The notes: a model not told the origin generated them from the sequence alone. DNA of 64,000 nucleotides from Streptomyces showdoensis (GCF_039535475.1 NZ_BAAAXG010000028.1:682001-746000), one strand, 5' to 3'; numbered from the stretch's first letter, positions 39,273-49,352 are shown. A program made the numbers and translations.

Positions 39273-40406
39273 ATGAGCACTGCCCCCCGCCTCACCGCCC
39301 TCGATGCGCTGCATCGTTCGCTGGGCGCGACCATGACCGACTTCGCCGGCTGGGACATGCCGCTGCGTTACGGCAGCGAGCGCGACGAGCACAACGCCGT
39401 CCGCACCAAGGCGGGTCTCTTCGACCTCTCCCACATGGGCGAGATCACCGTCACCGGCCCGCAGGCCGTGGAGCTCCTGGACCACGCCCTCGTCGGCAAC
39501 ATCTCCACCGTGGGCACCGGCCGGGCCCGCTACACGATGATCTGCCAGGAGGACGGCGGCATCCTCGACGACCTGATCGTGTACCGCCTGGGCGAGCCCG
39601 AGGCCCCCGAGTACATGGTCGTCGCCAACGCCTCCAACGCCCAGATCGTCCTGGACGCCCTCGTGGCGCGCTCCGAGGGCTTCGACGCCGAGGTCCGCGA
39701 CGACCGCGACGCCTACGCGCTGCTCGCCGTCCAGGGCCCGGAGTCCCCCGGCATCCTGAAGGCGATCACCGACGCCGACCTGGACGGCCTGAAGTACTAC
39801 GCCGGCCTGCCCGGCACCGTCGCCGGCGTGCCCGCGCTCATCGCCCGCACCGGCTACACCGGCGAGGACGGCTTCGAGCTGTTCCTGAAGCCCGAGCACG
39901 CCGAGGGCGTGTGGAAGGCCCTGACCGAGGCGGGCGAGGGCGTCGGCCTGATCCCCTGCGGCCTGTCCTGCCGCGACACGCTCCGCCTGGAGGCGGGCAT
40001 GCCGCTGTACGGCCACGAGCTGACCACCGCGCTGACCCCGTTCGACGCCGGGCTGGGCCGGGTCGTGAAGTTCGAGAAGACCACCAACGAGGGCCGCTTC
40101 GTCGGCCGCGAGGCGCTGGAGAAGGCCGCCGAGCGCGCCGAGTCCGCCCCGCCGCGCAAGCTGGTCGGCCTCATCGCCGAGGGCCGCCGGGTCCCGCGCG
40201 CCGGCTTCTCCGTCGTGGCGAACGGCCAGGTCATCGGCGAGGTGACCTCCGGCGCCCCGTCGCCGACCCTGGGCAAGCCGATCGCCATGGCGTACGTCGA
40301 CGCGGAGTTCGCCGCGCCCGGCACCGAGGGCGTCGGCGTCGACATCCGCGGCGCGCACGAGCCGTACGAGGTCGTGGCGCTGCCGTTCTACAAGCGCCAG
40401 AAGTGA
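39273..40406 (+). CDS. gcvT: Glycine cleavage system T protein (aminomethyltransferase)
   Basis: Transfers the methylene carbon from the H-protein-bound intermediate to tetrahydrofolate, releasing ammonia. 377 aa with FAGWDMPLRYGSERDEHNAVR, LFDLSHMGEITVTGP, TRTGYTGEDGFEL (as ARTGYTGEDGFELF), GLSCRDTLRLEAGMPLYGHE, and a C-terminal EVTSGAPSPTLGKPIAMAYV. ATG 39273 has GGGAG upstream. First gene of gcvT-gcvH-glyA, under the glycine riboswitch. No gcvP follows, so the decarboxylase subunit must be elsewhere. Confidence 0.97.
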   Translation: MSTAPRLTALDALHRSLGATMTDFAGWDMPLRYGSERDEHNAVRTKAGLFDLSHMGEITVTGPQAVELLDHALVGNISTVGTGRARYTMICQEDGGILDDLIVYRLGEPEAPEYMVVANASNAQIVLDALVARSEGFDAEVRDDRDAYALLAVQGPESPGILKAITDADLDGLKYYAGLPGTVAGVPALIARTGYTGEDGFELFLKPEHAEGVWKALTEAGEGVGLIPCGLSCRDTLRLEAGMPLYGHELTTALTPFDAGLGRVVKFEKTTNEGRFVGREALEKAAERAESAPPRKLVGLIAEGRRVPRAGFSVVANGQVIGEVTSGAPSPTLGKPIAMAYVDAEFAAPGTEGVGVDIRGAHEPYEVVALPFYKRQK

Positions 40407-40543
40407 CGTGAGGGACGCGAGGGGCGCCTGAGGGCGTCCTGGGGCGTGAGGAGTGACGTTTCCCTCACCCCCCGTCTCACTTCGTGTCTCACCCCGCAAG
40501 ACCCACGTTCATCAGTACTCCCCCGATCCAGGAGAATCAGGTC

Positions 40544-40921
40544 ATGAGCAACCCCCAGCAGCTGCGCTACAGCAAGGAGCACGAGTGGCTGTCGGCCGTC
40601 GAGGACGGCGTCGCCACGATCGGCATCACGGAGCACGCCGCCAACGCGCTCGGTGACATCGTCTACGTGCAGCTCCCCGAGGTCGGCGACACCGTGACCG
40701 CGGGCGAGACCTGCGGCGAGCTGGAGTCCACCAAGTCCGTCAGCGACCTGTACGCCCCGGTGACCGGCGAGGTCGTCGCGGCCAACCAGGACGTCGTCGA
40801 CGACCCGTCGCTCGTGAACTCCGCTCCGTTCGAGGGTGGCTGGCTGTTCAAGGTGCGCCTCGCGGGCGAGCCGGACGACCTGCTCACCGCCGACGAGTAC
40901 ACCGCCTTCACCGCCGGCTAA
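40544..40921 (+). CDS. gcvH: Glycine cleavage system H protein
   Basis: 125-aa lipoyl carrier that shuttles the aminomethyl group between P, T and L proteins. The lipoylation Lys is in [33 protein letters not shown] and [20 protein letters not shown] complete the fold. ATG 40544 has AGGAG 9 bases upstream; a longer in-frame start at 40484 is unlikely. The 137-bp gap from gcvT contains only leader sequence. Stop TAA. Confidence 0.97.
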   Translation: MSNPQQLRYSKEHEWLSAVEDGVATIGITEHAANALGDIVYVQLPEVGDTVTAGETCGELESTKSVSDLYAPVTGEVVAANQDVVDDPSLVNSAPFEGGWLFKVRLAGEPDDLLTADEYTAFTAG

Positions 40922-40946
40922 ACCGAGACCCCCTAGGGATCGATTC

Positions 40947-42206
40947 ATGTCGCTTCTGAACACCCCTCTCCACGAGCTGGACCCGGACGTCGCCGCCGCC
41001 GTCGACGCCGAGCTCCGCCGCCAGCAGTCCACCCTCGAGATGATCGCCTCGGAGAACTTCGCTCCGGTCGCGGTCATGGAGGCCCAGGGCTCGGTCCTCA
41101 CCAACAAGTACGCCGAGGGCTACCCGGGCCGCCGCTACTACGGCGGCTGCGAGCACGTCGACGTGGCCGAGCAGATCGCCATCGACCGGATCAAGGACCT
41201 GTTCGGCGCCGAGTACGCCAACGTGCAGCCCCACTCCGGCGCCTCCGCCAACCAGGCCGCCCTCTTCGCGATCGCCCAGCCGGGCGACACGATCCTCGGC
41301 CTGGACCTGGCGCACGGCGGTCACCTGACCCACGGCATGCGCCTGAACTTCTCCGGCAAGCAGTTCAACGTGGTCGCGTACCACGTCGACGAGGCCGGTC
41401 TGGTCGACATGGCCGAGGTCGAGCGCCTGGCCAAGGAGCACCGCCCCAAGGTGATCATCGCGGGCTGGTCCGCCTACCCGCGCCAGCTGGACTTCGCCGA
41501 GTTCCGCCGGATCGCCGACGAGGTCGAGGCCTACCTGTGGGTCGACATGGCCCACTTCGCGGGCCTGGTCGCCGCGGGTCTGCACCCGAACCCGGTCGAG
41601 TACGCGGACGTGGTCACCTCGACCACGCACAAGACGCTCGGCGGCCCGCGCGGCGGCATCATCCTGGCGAAGAAGGAATTCGCCAAGAAGCTGAACTCCT
41701 CGGTCTTCCCCGGCTTCCAGGGCGGCCCGCTGGAGCACGTGATCGCGGCCAAGGCCGTCTCCTTCAAGGTCGCGGCCTCGGAGGAGTTCAAGGAGCGCCA
41801 GCAGCGCACCCTGGACGGCGCCCGCATCATCGCCGAGCGCCTGGTCCGGGACGACGTCACCGAGCACGGCGTGTCCGTGCTCTCCGGCGGCACCGACGTG
41901 CACCTGCTCCTGGTCGACCTGCGCAACTCGGAGCTCGACGGCCAGCAGGCCGAGGACCGTCTCCACGAGGTGGGCATCACGGTCAACCGGAACGCCGTTC
42001 CGAACGACCCGCGCCCGCCGATGGTCACCTCCGGCCTGCGCATCGGCACGCCGGCCCTCGCCACCCGCGGCTTCCAGGCCGAGGACTTCACCGAGGTCGC
42101 CGACATCATCGCCGAGACGCTGAAGCCCGGCTTCGACGCCGAGGCGCTCAAGGCCCGGGTGACGGCGCTCGCCGACAAGCACCCGCTGTACCCCGGCCTG
42201 AAGTAG
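40947..42206 (+). CDS. glyA: Serine hydroxymethyltransferase
   Basis: PLP enzyme interconverting glycine plus methylene-THF and serine plus THF. 419 aa. [72 protein letters not shown], and the PLP lysine in [15 protein letters not shown] are all intact. ATG 40947 has AGGGA 8 bases upstream and is 25 bp after gcvH. With gcvT/H it recycles the one-carbon unit; a hairpin follows its stop. Confidence 0.97.
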   Translation: MSLLNTPLHELDPDVAAAVDAELRRQQSTLEMIASENFAPVAVMEAQGSVLTNKYAEGYPGRRYYGGCEHVDVAEQIAIDRIKDLFGAEYANVQPHSGASANQAALFAIAQPGDTILGLDLAHGGHLTHGMRLNFSGKQFNVVAYHVDEAGLVDMAEVERLAKEHRPKVIIAGWSAYPRQLDFAEFRRIADEVEAYLWVDMAHFAGLVAAGLHPNPVEYADVVTSTTHKTLGGPRGGIILAKKEFAKKLNSSVFPGFQGGPLEHVIAAKAVSFKVAASEEFKERQQRTLDGARIIAERLVRDDVTEHGVSVLSGGTDVHLLLVDLRNSELDGQQAEDRLHEVGITVNRNAVPNDPRPPMVTSGLRIGTPALATRGFQAEDFTEVADIIAETLKPGFDAEALKARVTALADKHPLYPGLK

Positions 42207-42255
42207 TTTCGTACCCTTTTGTTACCGGGCTCGTACGAGTCCGTTCGTACGAAAC
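42206..42255. promoter_or_regulatory. Inverted repeats between glyA and its terminator
   Basis: GTTTCGTAC (42206-42214) pairs exactly with GTACGAAAC (42247-42255), and the self-complementary CTCGTACGAG lies between them. This could be an RNA stem after the glyA stop or a regulator site. Confidence 0.35.
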
Positions 42256-42257
42256 CT

Positions 42258-42299
42258 CCGGGGCACCGCGCACACTGGACAGTGAGCGCGGTGCCCCGG
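42258..42299 (+). terminator. Hairpin after glyA
   Basis: CCGGGGCACCGCGC pairs perfectly with GCGCGGTGCCCCGG (14 bp), with an inner CACT/AGTG stem and a GGAC loop. It separates glyA from sdaA, which then needs its own promoter in 42300-42373. Confidence 0.8.
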
Positions 42300-42373
42300 C
42301 CCGTGCTCCACCCCCTTCGTTTCTGCTCCACCCCGGCAGACAACGGCGTCTAGCCCCCACAAGGAGTTCCCCC

Positions 42374-43759
<1,386 letters not shown>

Positions 43760-44398
43760 TCACCGGCGGCGGCCGCCGACTCCCGGGACGGTCCGGGCCC
43801 CGTACGGGTCCGGCTCGTCCCGCAGCAGCGGCACCGGGCCGCGCAGCGCGAAGCCGCCCGGCAGGTCCAGCGGGCCGCCCTTGCGCTCCGCGAGCACGGC
43901 CCCCTGCACCGCGAGGCTCGCGTCGACCGCGCAGCTCCCCGCGTTCACCCCGGTCAGACAGGCGTCCCGGACCACGCACACGAACCCCGACACCCAGAAG
44001 ACCAGGTTGAGCTCCACCTGCAGGGTGCCGAGCTTCGCGCCGTCCACGTACACGTCGATGTACGGCCGGTGCGTCGAGGTGACCCGGTGGGTCGCCAGCG
44101 CCACGACCTCCTCGCTGCCCGGCAGCTCCCGGGTCCTGCGGGCCGCCGCCTGCAGCGCCGAGTGCCCGGACCAGCCGCCCGCCACGAGGTCGAACACGTC
44201 GAGGCCGAGGAAGTCGTCCACGACCCCCGCCAGCTCGTGCTCGACCGCCCGGTCGGCGGCGGGGGTCCGGCCCCGCACCGGCGCGAGCAGCGGGCCCGCC
44301 GTGCCGTGGGCGCGCAGCGGACCGTCGAGCCTCTCCCCCGCCCCGAGCAGGAACGAGCGGACGGTCGTGGGGGCCGTCGTGGGCATGGTGGTGGTCAT
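43760..44398 (-). CDS. Conserved hypothetical protein coupled to a surface-protein gene
   Basis: 212-aa protein without a domain that I recognise. The N-terminus is Thr/Pro-rich; the body has VEHELAGVVDDFLGLDVFDLV and RPYIDVYVDGAKLGTLQVELNL, with a short hydrophobic patch (LVFWVSGFVCVVRDACLTG). It has several Cys but no signal peptide. ATG 44398 overlaps the stop of the stalked surface protein gene (ATGA), so the two are coupled and probably work together. Confidence 0.75.
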   Translation of the reverse strand: MTTTMPTTAPTTVRSFLLGAGERLDGPLRAHGTAGPLLAPVRGRTPAADRAVEHELAGVVDDFLGLDVFDLVAGGWSGHSALQAAARRTRELPGSEEVVALATHRVTSTHRPYIDVYVDGAKLGTLQVELNLVFWVSGFVCVVRDACLTGVNAGSCAVDASLAVQGAVLAERKGGPLDLPGGFALRGPVPLLRDEPDPYGARTVPGVGGRRR

Positions 44399-46041
44399 CG
44401 GTCCTCCTCGTCGAGCGTCTGCCGGCCCGGGTCCGGGTGCGGGTCGAGCCGGGTCGAGTGGGTCGGCGGCTCGCCGGGCGCCCGCGCCTCGGTCAGATCG
44501 GCACTGCCGGTGACCGGACGGAGCCGGGCCTTCACATGACCGCGGACCCAGCGGGGACCGCGGTGCAGCCGCCCGAAGTACGCGCCGGCGGCGACGGCCA
44601 CGGCGAGCACGCCGCCGAGCGAGGCGGGTCCGACGATCCAGCCGACGGGGGTGGCGGACCCTCCGCTGTCACCGCCGGTGGTGCCGCCGGTGTTCTGGTT
44701 CCCGCCGTTGTCGGTGCCGCCGGTGTTCTGGTTCCCACCGTTGTCGGTACCGCCACCGTTCTGGTTCCCACCGTTGTCGGTACCGCCACCGTTCTGGTTC
44801 CCACCGTTGTCGGTGCCCCCGCCGTTCTGGTCACCACCGTTGTCGGTGCCACCGTTGTCGGTACCGCCGTTGTCGGTACCGCCGTTATCGGTACCGCCGT
44901 TGTCGGTACCGCCGTTATCGGTGCCCCCGCCGTTCTGGTCACCACCGTTGTCGGTGCCCCCGTTCTGGTTCCCGCCGTTGTGATCGCCGCCGTTCTCGTT
45001 CCCGCCGTTCTGGTCGGTGCCACCGTTCTGGTTCCCGCCGTTCTCGGTCGGACCGGCCTTCACCGTGAACGGCGCGTCCGCGTACTGCTCCGCGTCGGCC
45101 GTGCACGCGGCCCGCACCGTGTGGGCGCCCGGCTGGGCGTCGGCCGGGATCGTGATCCCGGTGCTGAAGGTGCCGTCCGTGACCGTCGCGGGGGTGAGCA
45201 CCCCGCCGTCGTCCCAATCGAGCTCGACGTCCGGGCAGGTGAAGCCGGTGCCGTCGGCCTGTGCGGGCTTCCCCTTCTCGCCCTCCTTGGGGTCGAGTGC
45301 GAGGGCCGGGTGCGCGGCCGTCTTCTCCGTCACGGTGAAGGGGGCACTCGCCTTGATGTTCGGGTAGCCGACGCAGACGGCCGTGATCTGGTACGTGCCC
45401 GGCGGGGTGCCCTCGAAGACCTCCGCCTGCTGGCTGAAGCTGCCCTCGTCCGCGCTGACGTCGATGCGGTGGTCCACGAGCTTCTTCTCCCCCGCGTACA
45501 GCTCGACGTCGTCGGCGTAGCACTTGCCGAAGCCCGAGCCGCTCACGGTGAACTGCGTCTTGGGCGGCCCCTCGGACTTGTCCAGGCTGATCGTGGCGGT
45601 CTTCAGGCTCTCCGCGGGGTTGGTGGTGTCGCCGGGGCCGGGGCCGGCGCCGGTCACCGTGAAGGTGGCCGCGGCGTAGTAGTAGTCACCGCCGGAGTCG
45701 ACGAGCGGCTTGCAGTTCGCCGCGATCTTGTGGCCACCGGGAGTGGCGTCCGCGGGCACCGCGATGGTGCCGGAGATCTGGGGCAGGTTCGCCGTGCCCG
45801 GCACCCCGTGCCCGCCGTCGAAGGTGATGGTCACCGGGCTGCAGGACGAGAAGCCGTCACCGTGGACCTGGACGCTCGTACCGGGCGGCCCGGTGTTCGG
45901 CGCCAGCGTGAGGGAGGCCGCCACCGCTTGCGGCAGCAGGCCCGTCAGGGGGGTGAGTGCGGCCGGACCCACGCTGATCGCTGCGCTCAGAAGCACCGCC
46001 ATCAGAAATCGACGCGCCAGTCGCACGGCAGTGGACATCAT
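44395..46041 (-). CDS. Secreted multi-domain surface protein with Asn-Gly-Gly stalk and C-terminal membrane anchor
   Basis: 548-aa exported protein. A signal peptide (about 1-42, ending AVAASLTL) is followed by three Ig-like/IPT-type beta-sandwich repeats of ~95 residues, each opening with a phrase such as LAPNTGPPGTSVQVHGDGF or LDKSEGPPKTQFTVSGSGF. A low-complexity stalk of ~125 residues (NGGTDNGGDQNGG units) comes next. A membrane helix (VGWIVGPASLGGVLAVAVAAG) and a cytoplasmic tail end the protein. The layout suits a wall-spanning stalk presenting adhesive domains. ATG 46041 or 46038 (MMST). No sortase LPxTG motif. Confidence 0.87.
   Translation of the reverse strand: MMSTAVRLARRFLMAVLLSAAISVGPAALTPLTGLLPQAVAASLTLAPNTGPPGTSVQVHGDGFSSCSPVTITFDGGHGVPGTANLPQISGTIAVPADATPGGHKIAANCKPLVDSGGDYYYAAATFTVTGAGPGPGDTTNPAESLKTATISLDKSEGPPKTQFTVSGSGFGKCYADDVELYAGEKKLVDHRIDVSADEGSFSQQAEVFEGTPPGTYQITAVCVGYPNIKASAPFTVTEKTAAHPALALDPKEGEKGKPAQADGTGFTCPDVELDWDDGGVLTPATVTDGTFSTGITIPADAQPGAHTVRAACTADAEQYADAPFTVKAGPTENGGNQNGGTDQNGGNENGGDHNGGNQNGGTDNGGDQNGGGTDNGGTDNGGTDNGGTDNGGTDNGGTDNGGDQNGGGTDNGGNQNGGGTDNGGNQNGGGTDNGGNQNTGGTDNGGNQNTGGTTGGDSGGSATPVGWIVGPASLGGVLAVAVAAGAYFGRLHRGPRWVRGHVKARLRPVTGSADLTEARAPGEPPTHSTRLDPHPDPGRQTLDEEDR
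44680..45050 (-). repeat. Coding repeat for the (N/D)GG stalk
   Basis: DNA units of 9-18 bp (plus-strand CCGTTGTCGGTACCG and close variants) repeat for ~370 bp in frame with the surface-protein gene. Synonymous differences (GTC/GTA, TTG/TTA-type changes on the plus strand) distinguish copies. Copy number could change the stalk length. Confidence 0.9.
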
Positions 46042-46217
46042 GAGGATGAGGGGGTGGGTGGATCACTCCCCATCTTCCTCCCCGCCACGCAAATCCGCTC
46101 GTCGTGCACGGAGCGTGACGAAAACGGGGAGCGGGAGGGGAAGGAGAGGTCGGACGGGCGGCGTGCCGCGTACGCGCGCGTGGTCGTACCGGGTGCCGCC
46201 CGTCCTCGCCCCGAGGC

Positions 46218-46433
46218 TCAGGCCTTGCTGAGGTGGGACCAGAACTCGTCCCAGGAGAGCACGCCGTCCTCGTTGTCGTCGCGCTGCTTGATGAGGGCCT
46301 CGGCGACGGACTCGGTGACGTTGAAGTCACCCAGCTGCGCCATGACGCTCTTGTACTCGGCGGCCGTGATGAAGCCGTCCCCGTCCACGTCGAACCGCTC
46401 GAACGCCGTACGCGCCTCGTTGATGTCGGCCAC
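46218..46433 (-). CDS. Small two-EF-hand calcium-binding protein (Cab type)
   Basis: 71-aa cytoplasmic protein with two canonical EF-hand loops: DVDGDGFITAAE and DDNEDGVLSWDE, both with acidic positions 1, 3, 5 and 12 in place. The N-terminus begins ADINEARTAFERF. Streptomycetes carry several such small Cab proteins tied to calcium handling and development. GTG 46433 is chosen because the longer in-frame start at 46547 adds an unrelated basic leader. 176 bp upstream of the surface-protein gene. Confidence 0.92.
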   Translation of the reverse strand: MADINEARTAFERFDVDGDGFITAAEYKSVMAQLGDFNVTESVAEALIKQRDDNEDGVLSWDEFWSHLSKA

Positions 46434-46507
46434 TGCTTCCGCCCCTTCATGGTGCTTCGATGTCGGGGGCCAGATTAGCGGGCGCCCCCGTGCCGGATGA
46501 TGGGGGT

Positions 46508-47146
46508 ATGAACAGCGAAGTGGCCCGCATCCTGACCGCCGCGGCACACGGGGAGTTCCCGCCGCCGGACGGGTCGACGACGATCCTGCCCCAGCCGAAC
46601 GCGCGGGACGCCGGGGTGCTGTCCTTCACGGCGCACTCCGTGGTCTTCCTGGACGAGGACCCGGAGTGGATACGGGCGGAGCTGTCGGCGGCCTCGACGG
46701 ATCCGCTGGTGGCGAGCATGACCCCGCGGTTCCACTCGGCGCTGATGGCGCGCACGGGCCGGGACGTGAACACGGTCGACCTGCTGACGGTCGCGGGCGC
46801 CCTGCCGGGCGAGCCGGAGATCGAACTGCGGGAGATCGAGGACCAGGAGCACCCCCGGGTGGCGCGGGCGCTGAAGTACCGGGACGAGGTCCGGGTGTGG
46901 GCGGCGGACGGCGGCGTGCTGATCCTGGGCCGGGGCGTGGCGGGCCGCATGGAGGCCGCCGTCGAGGTGGACGAGGAGGTGCGGCACCGGGGTCTGGGCC
47001 GGGCGCTCGCGACGGCGGCCCGTCATCTGACCCCGGACCCCGTGGTGTGGGCCCAGAACAGCCCCGGCAACGCGCGCAGCGTCCGCACCTTCCAGGCGGC
47101 GGGGTACCGCCCGGTGGGCGCGGAGGTGCTGCTCGTCGCGGGCTAG
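46508..47146 (+). CDS. GNAT-family N-acetyltransferase
   Basis: 212-aa protein whose C-terminal ~90 residues form the GNAT acetyl-CoA fold: AAVEVDEEVRHRGLGRALAT is motif A (RxxGxG) and QNSPGNARSVRTFQAAGYRPVG motif B. The N-terminal half (from AGVLSFTAHSVVFLDEDPEW) has no family that I recognise and may bind the acceptor. ATG 46508 has GGGGG just upstream. Divergent from the EF-hand gene and convergent with the beta-propeller gene (16 bp gap). Confidence 0.85.
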   Translation: MNSEVARILTAAAHGEFPPPDGSTTILPQPNARDAGVLSFTAHSVVFLDEDPEWIRAELSAASTDPLVASMTPRFHSALMARTGRDVNTVDLLTVAGALPGEPEIELREIEDQEHPRVARALKYRDEVRVWAADGGVLILGRGVAGRMEAAVEVDEEVRHRGLGRALATAARHLTPDPVVWAQNSPGNARSVRTFQAAGYRPVGAEVLLVAG

Positions 47147-47162
47147 ACGGGCCCGGGAGCGG

Positions 47163-48347
47163 CTAGCGGAAGATGCCCGTGTGGCCGAGGGAGTAGCGGC
47201 CGGGCTGCGGGTAGACCGCCAGGCCGTGGGGGCCGCCGCCGACGGGGACGCGGGCGAGCTGCTTCCCGGTGGCGGTGTCGATGGCGTACACCTCGGAGTC
47301 GTAGCGCCCGGAGAGCCAGAGCACCTTCCCGTCGGCGGAGACCCCGCCCATGTCGGGCGAACCGCCGTTCGGGAGCCGCCACTTCTTGGTGAGCCGGTTC
47401 TGGGCGAAGTCGAAGACGGAGACCGTGCCCTCGCCGCGGTTGGAGACGTACATCTCCTTGGAGTCGCGGGAGACGTAGAGGCCGTGGCAGCCCTTGCCGG
47501 TGGGCAGCAGCGTCGGGGTGGTGAACTTCTCGCCGTCGAGCACCCACATGCCGTGGGCCATCATGTCGGCGATGTAGAAGGTCTTGCCGTCCGGGGAGAT
47601 CTTCACGTCCTGCGGCATGGCGCCCTGGAAGGGCAGCTTCTGCTGGCCGATGACCTCCATCTTCTCGGTGTCGACCTTGAGGAGTTCGCCGGAGAACTCG
47701 CAGGAGACGACGAAGTAGCGCCCGTCGGCGGAGAAGTCGGCGTGGTTGACGCCGTAGCAGGAGACCGGGACGGTCTTGCGGCGTTCCATGGTGTGCGGGT
47801 CGCGGAAGACGAGTTCGCGGTCGAGCGAGGCCATGACGACGGCGTACTTGCCGTTCGGGGTGAAGTAGAGGTTGTACGGGTCGTGGACCTCGACGGGCTT
47901 GCCGGCGACGCCGGTGGCCGGGTCGATGGGCGTGAGGGTGTGGCCGCGGTTGTTGTTGACCCAGAGGGTCTTCATGTCCCAGGAGGGCACGACGTGTTGC
48001 GGCTGGTTGCCGACCGGGATGGTCTCGACGACCTTGTACGTGGCGGGGTCGATGACCGAGACCGTGTTGGAGGCGGTGTTGGGGACGTACACCCGCGAGG
48101 GGAAGTCCTTGACGACCGGTGAGAGCCGGTTCGGCCGGTCGGCGGCGTAGACGTCGTCGGGCTTGAGCAGCGGGGGCATGCCGGGCAGTCCGGCGGGGGC
48201 TGCGGCCGGTTTCGGCAGGGCGGGGAGCACGGCGGCCTTCTTGACGCCGCCGGAGTTCTCGGCGGGGTGCGGGGTGCCGCAGCCGGCCAGCGCGAGGAGC
48301 AGGGCGGCGGCGAGGAGTCCCTTGGTACGGGGGGCGTGGGTCGGCAT
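47163..48347 (-). CDS. YncE/YVTN-type beta-propeller lipoprotein
   Basis: 394-aa lipoprotein with lipobox LLLALAGCGTPH. It is followed by a propeller of ~40-residue repeats marked by YVPNTASNTVSVIDPATY, VSNRGEGTVSVFDFAQN and YAIDTATGKQLARVPVGG. Such proteins often bind other surface proteins or metals; no catalytic motif is seen. ATG 48347 shares one base with the deacetylase stop (TGATG), so the pair is coupled and probably acts together outside the membrane. Confidence 0.9.
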   Translation of the reverse strand: MPTHAPRTKGLLAAALLLALAGCGTPHPAENSGGVKKAAVLPALPKPAAAPAGLPGMPPLLKPDDVYAADRPNRLSPVVKDFPSRVYVPNTASNTVSVIDPATYKVVETIPVGNQPQHVVPSWDMKTLWVNNNRGHTLTPIDPATGVAGKPVEVHDPYNLYFTPNGKYAVVMASLDRELVFRDPHTMERRKTVPVSCYGVNHADFSADGRYFVVSCEFSGELLKVDTEKMEVIGQQKLPFQGAMPQDVKISPDGKTFYIADMMAHGMWVLDGEKFTTPTLLPTGKGCHGLYVSRDSKEMYVSNRGEGTVSVFDFAQNRLTKKWRLPNGGSPDMGGVSADGKVLWLSGRYDSEVYAIDTATGKQLARVPVGGGPHGLAVYPQPGRYSLGHTGIFR

Positions 48348-49102
48348 CAGGTCAGCAGCTCCGTGGTGGTCACCGCGCGCAGGCCGCGGCGGTCGAGGTC
48401 GGCGAGGAGGAGGGGCAGCGCGGCGACCGTGTCGGCGTAGCCGAAGTGGAGGCTCACCACCGATCCGTTGCGGATCCGCCCGGTGACGTGGCTGACGACG
48501 GCGGCGGGGCCGGGCGAGGTGTAGTCGAGGGAGTCCACGTCGTACGAGAGGACGTGCGGGTATCCGGCGCGCCGGGCGGCCCGGCGGACGGTCTCGGCGG
48601 CGTGCTGGGTGCGGGAGGGCCGGAACCAGGTGCCGATGGAGCCGGTGAGGCGGCGCAGCCGGGTGGCGCAGGCCTGGATCTCGGCGAGGGCGTCGGCCTC
48701 GGTCATGGCGTTGACGTCGACGTGGCGCTGGGTGTGGTTGCCGAGGTCGTGGCCGCCGTCGAGGACGCGGCGGGCCATCTCGGGGTACCGGTCGAGCCAG
48801 TCGCCGACGGCGAGGACGGTGACACGGGCGCCGGCCCGTTCGGCGTGGCCGAGGACGGCGCGGGCGAGGGCGGGGTCGCCCTGTCCGTGGAAGGTGAGGG
48901 CGACCGCGGGGCGGTCGCGGGGGCCGTTGGCGATCTCGTCGGGGCGGCCGGGATAGCAGCGCGGCGACGGGGCGGCGGGGGCGGGTGCGGGGCCCTTGGG
49001 GGGTGCGGGGCGCGGCTCCGTACCGCAGGCGGTGGCGAGGGCCCCCGCGAGGGCGGTGGCCGCGCCCGCCCGGAGGGCACCGCGGCGGTCGGTCGGCATC
49101 AC
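48347..49102 (-). CDS. Polysaccharide deacetylase-like lipoprotein with altered catalytic motif
   Basis: 251-aa exported protein, Tat-like TDRRGALRAGAATALAG, ending in lipobox LATACG. The NodB-fold landmarks are partly present: metal-binding HTQRH in DLGNHTQRHVDVN, FRPSRTQ in place of RPPxG, DVDSLDYT, and VVSLHFG. Motif 1, normally TFDDGP with the catalytic Asp, reads ALTFHGQGDP. The enzyme may be inactive or use another base. GTG 49102 or ATG 49099. It is coupled to the beta-propeller gene. Confidence 0.85.
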   Translation of the reverse strand: MMPTDRRGALRAGAATALAGALATACGTEPRPAPPKGPAPAPAAPSPRCYPGRPDEIANGPRDRPAVALTFHGQGDPALARAVLGHAERAGARVTVLAVGDWLDRYPEMARRVLDGGHDLGNHTQRHVDVNAMTEADALAEIQACATRLRRLTGSIGTWFRPSRTQHAAETVRRAARRAGYPHVLSYDVDSLDYTSPGPAAVVSHVTGRIRNGSVVSLHFGYADTVAALPLLLADLDRRGLRAVTTTELLT

Positions 49103-49316
49103 GGGACCATTTAAGGGCTGGTATGCCGGAATCGCGACGATTGAGCCAATTCAGGACGTTTGCGGGACGGGATCAGGCGTCCACCATGCGGACGGGGCGA
49201 GGAAACACCCGATGAACGCCATACTTATTCATCGTTTATAAGGACGGTGCTGCATGTCACCAACGATTCATTGGTAAACCGTCCCGCTTTGTCCGACTCT
49301 GCCCCGGTAGGGACTT
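49103..49316. other. AT-rich intergenic stretch with two tiny coupled ORFs
   Basis: This stretch is unusually AT-rich for the window. 49212-49241 encodes MNAILIHRL with GAGGA 8 bases upstream and a TTA codon. Its TAA overlaps the AAGGA of a second ORF, 49254-49277, MSPTIHW. Also seen are inverted repeats CGATGAA/TTCATCG (49210-49234) and ACCAA/TTGGT (49259-49275). It holds the deacetylase promoter region. Confidence 0.4.
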
Positions 49317-49346
49317 TTGGCGGAGTGGCCACCTGTCTGCCATAGT
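49317..49346 (+). promoter_or_regulatory. Candidate promoter of the C-rich-loop RNA
   Basis: TTGGCG (49317-49322) and CATAGT (49341-49346) are separated by 18 bp. They point to the plus strand, where no protein gene follows, with a predicted start near 49353. Confidence 0.45.
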
Positions 49347-49352
49347 CGGAGA

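Noticed and set aside
44680..45050. CRISPR-like or VNTR array
   Set aside because: The repeats are in-frame coding units of the NGG stalk with no unique spacers, and no cas genes are near.
46460..46507. Longer start for the acetyltransferase
   Set aside because: The extra 16 residues lack a ribosome site and overlap the EF-hand upstream region; ATG 46508 fits better.
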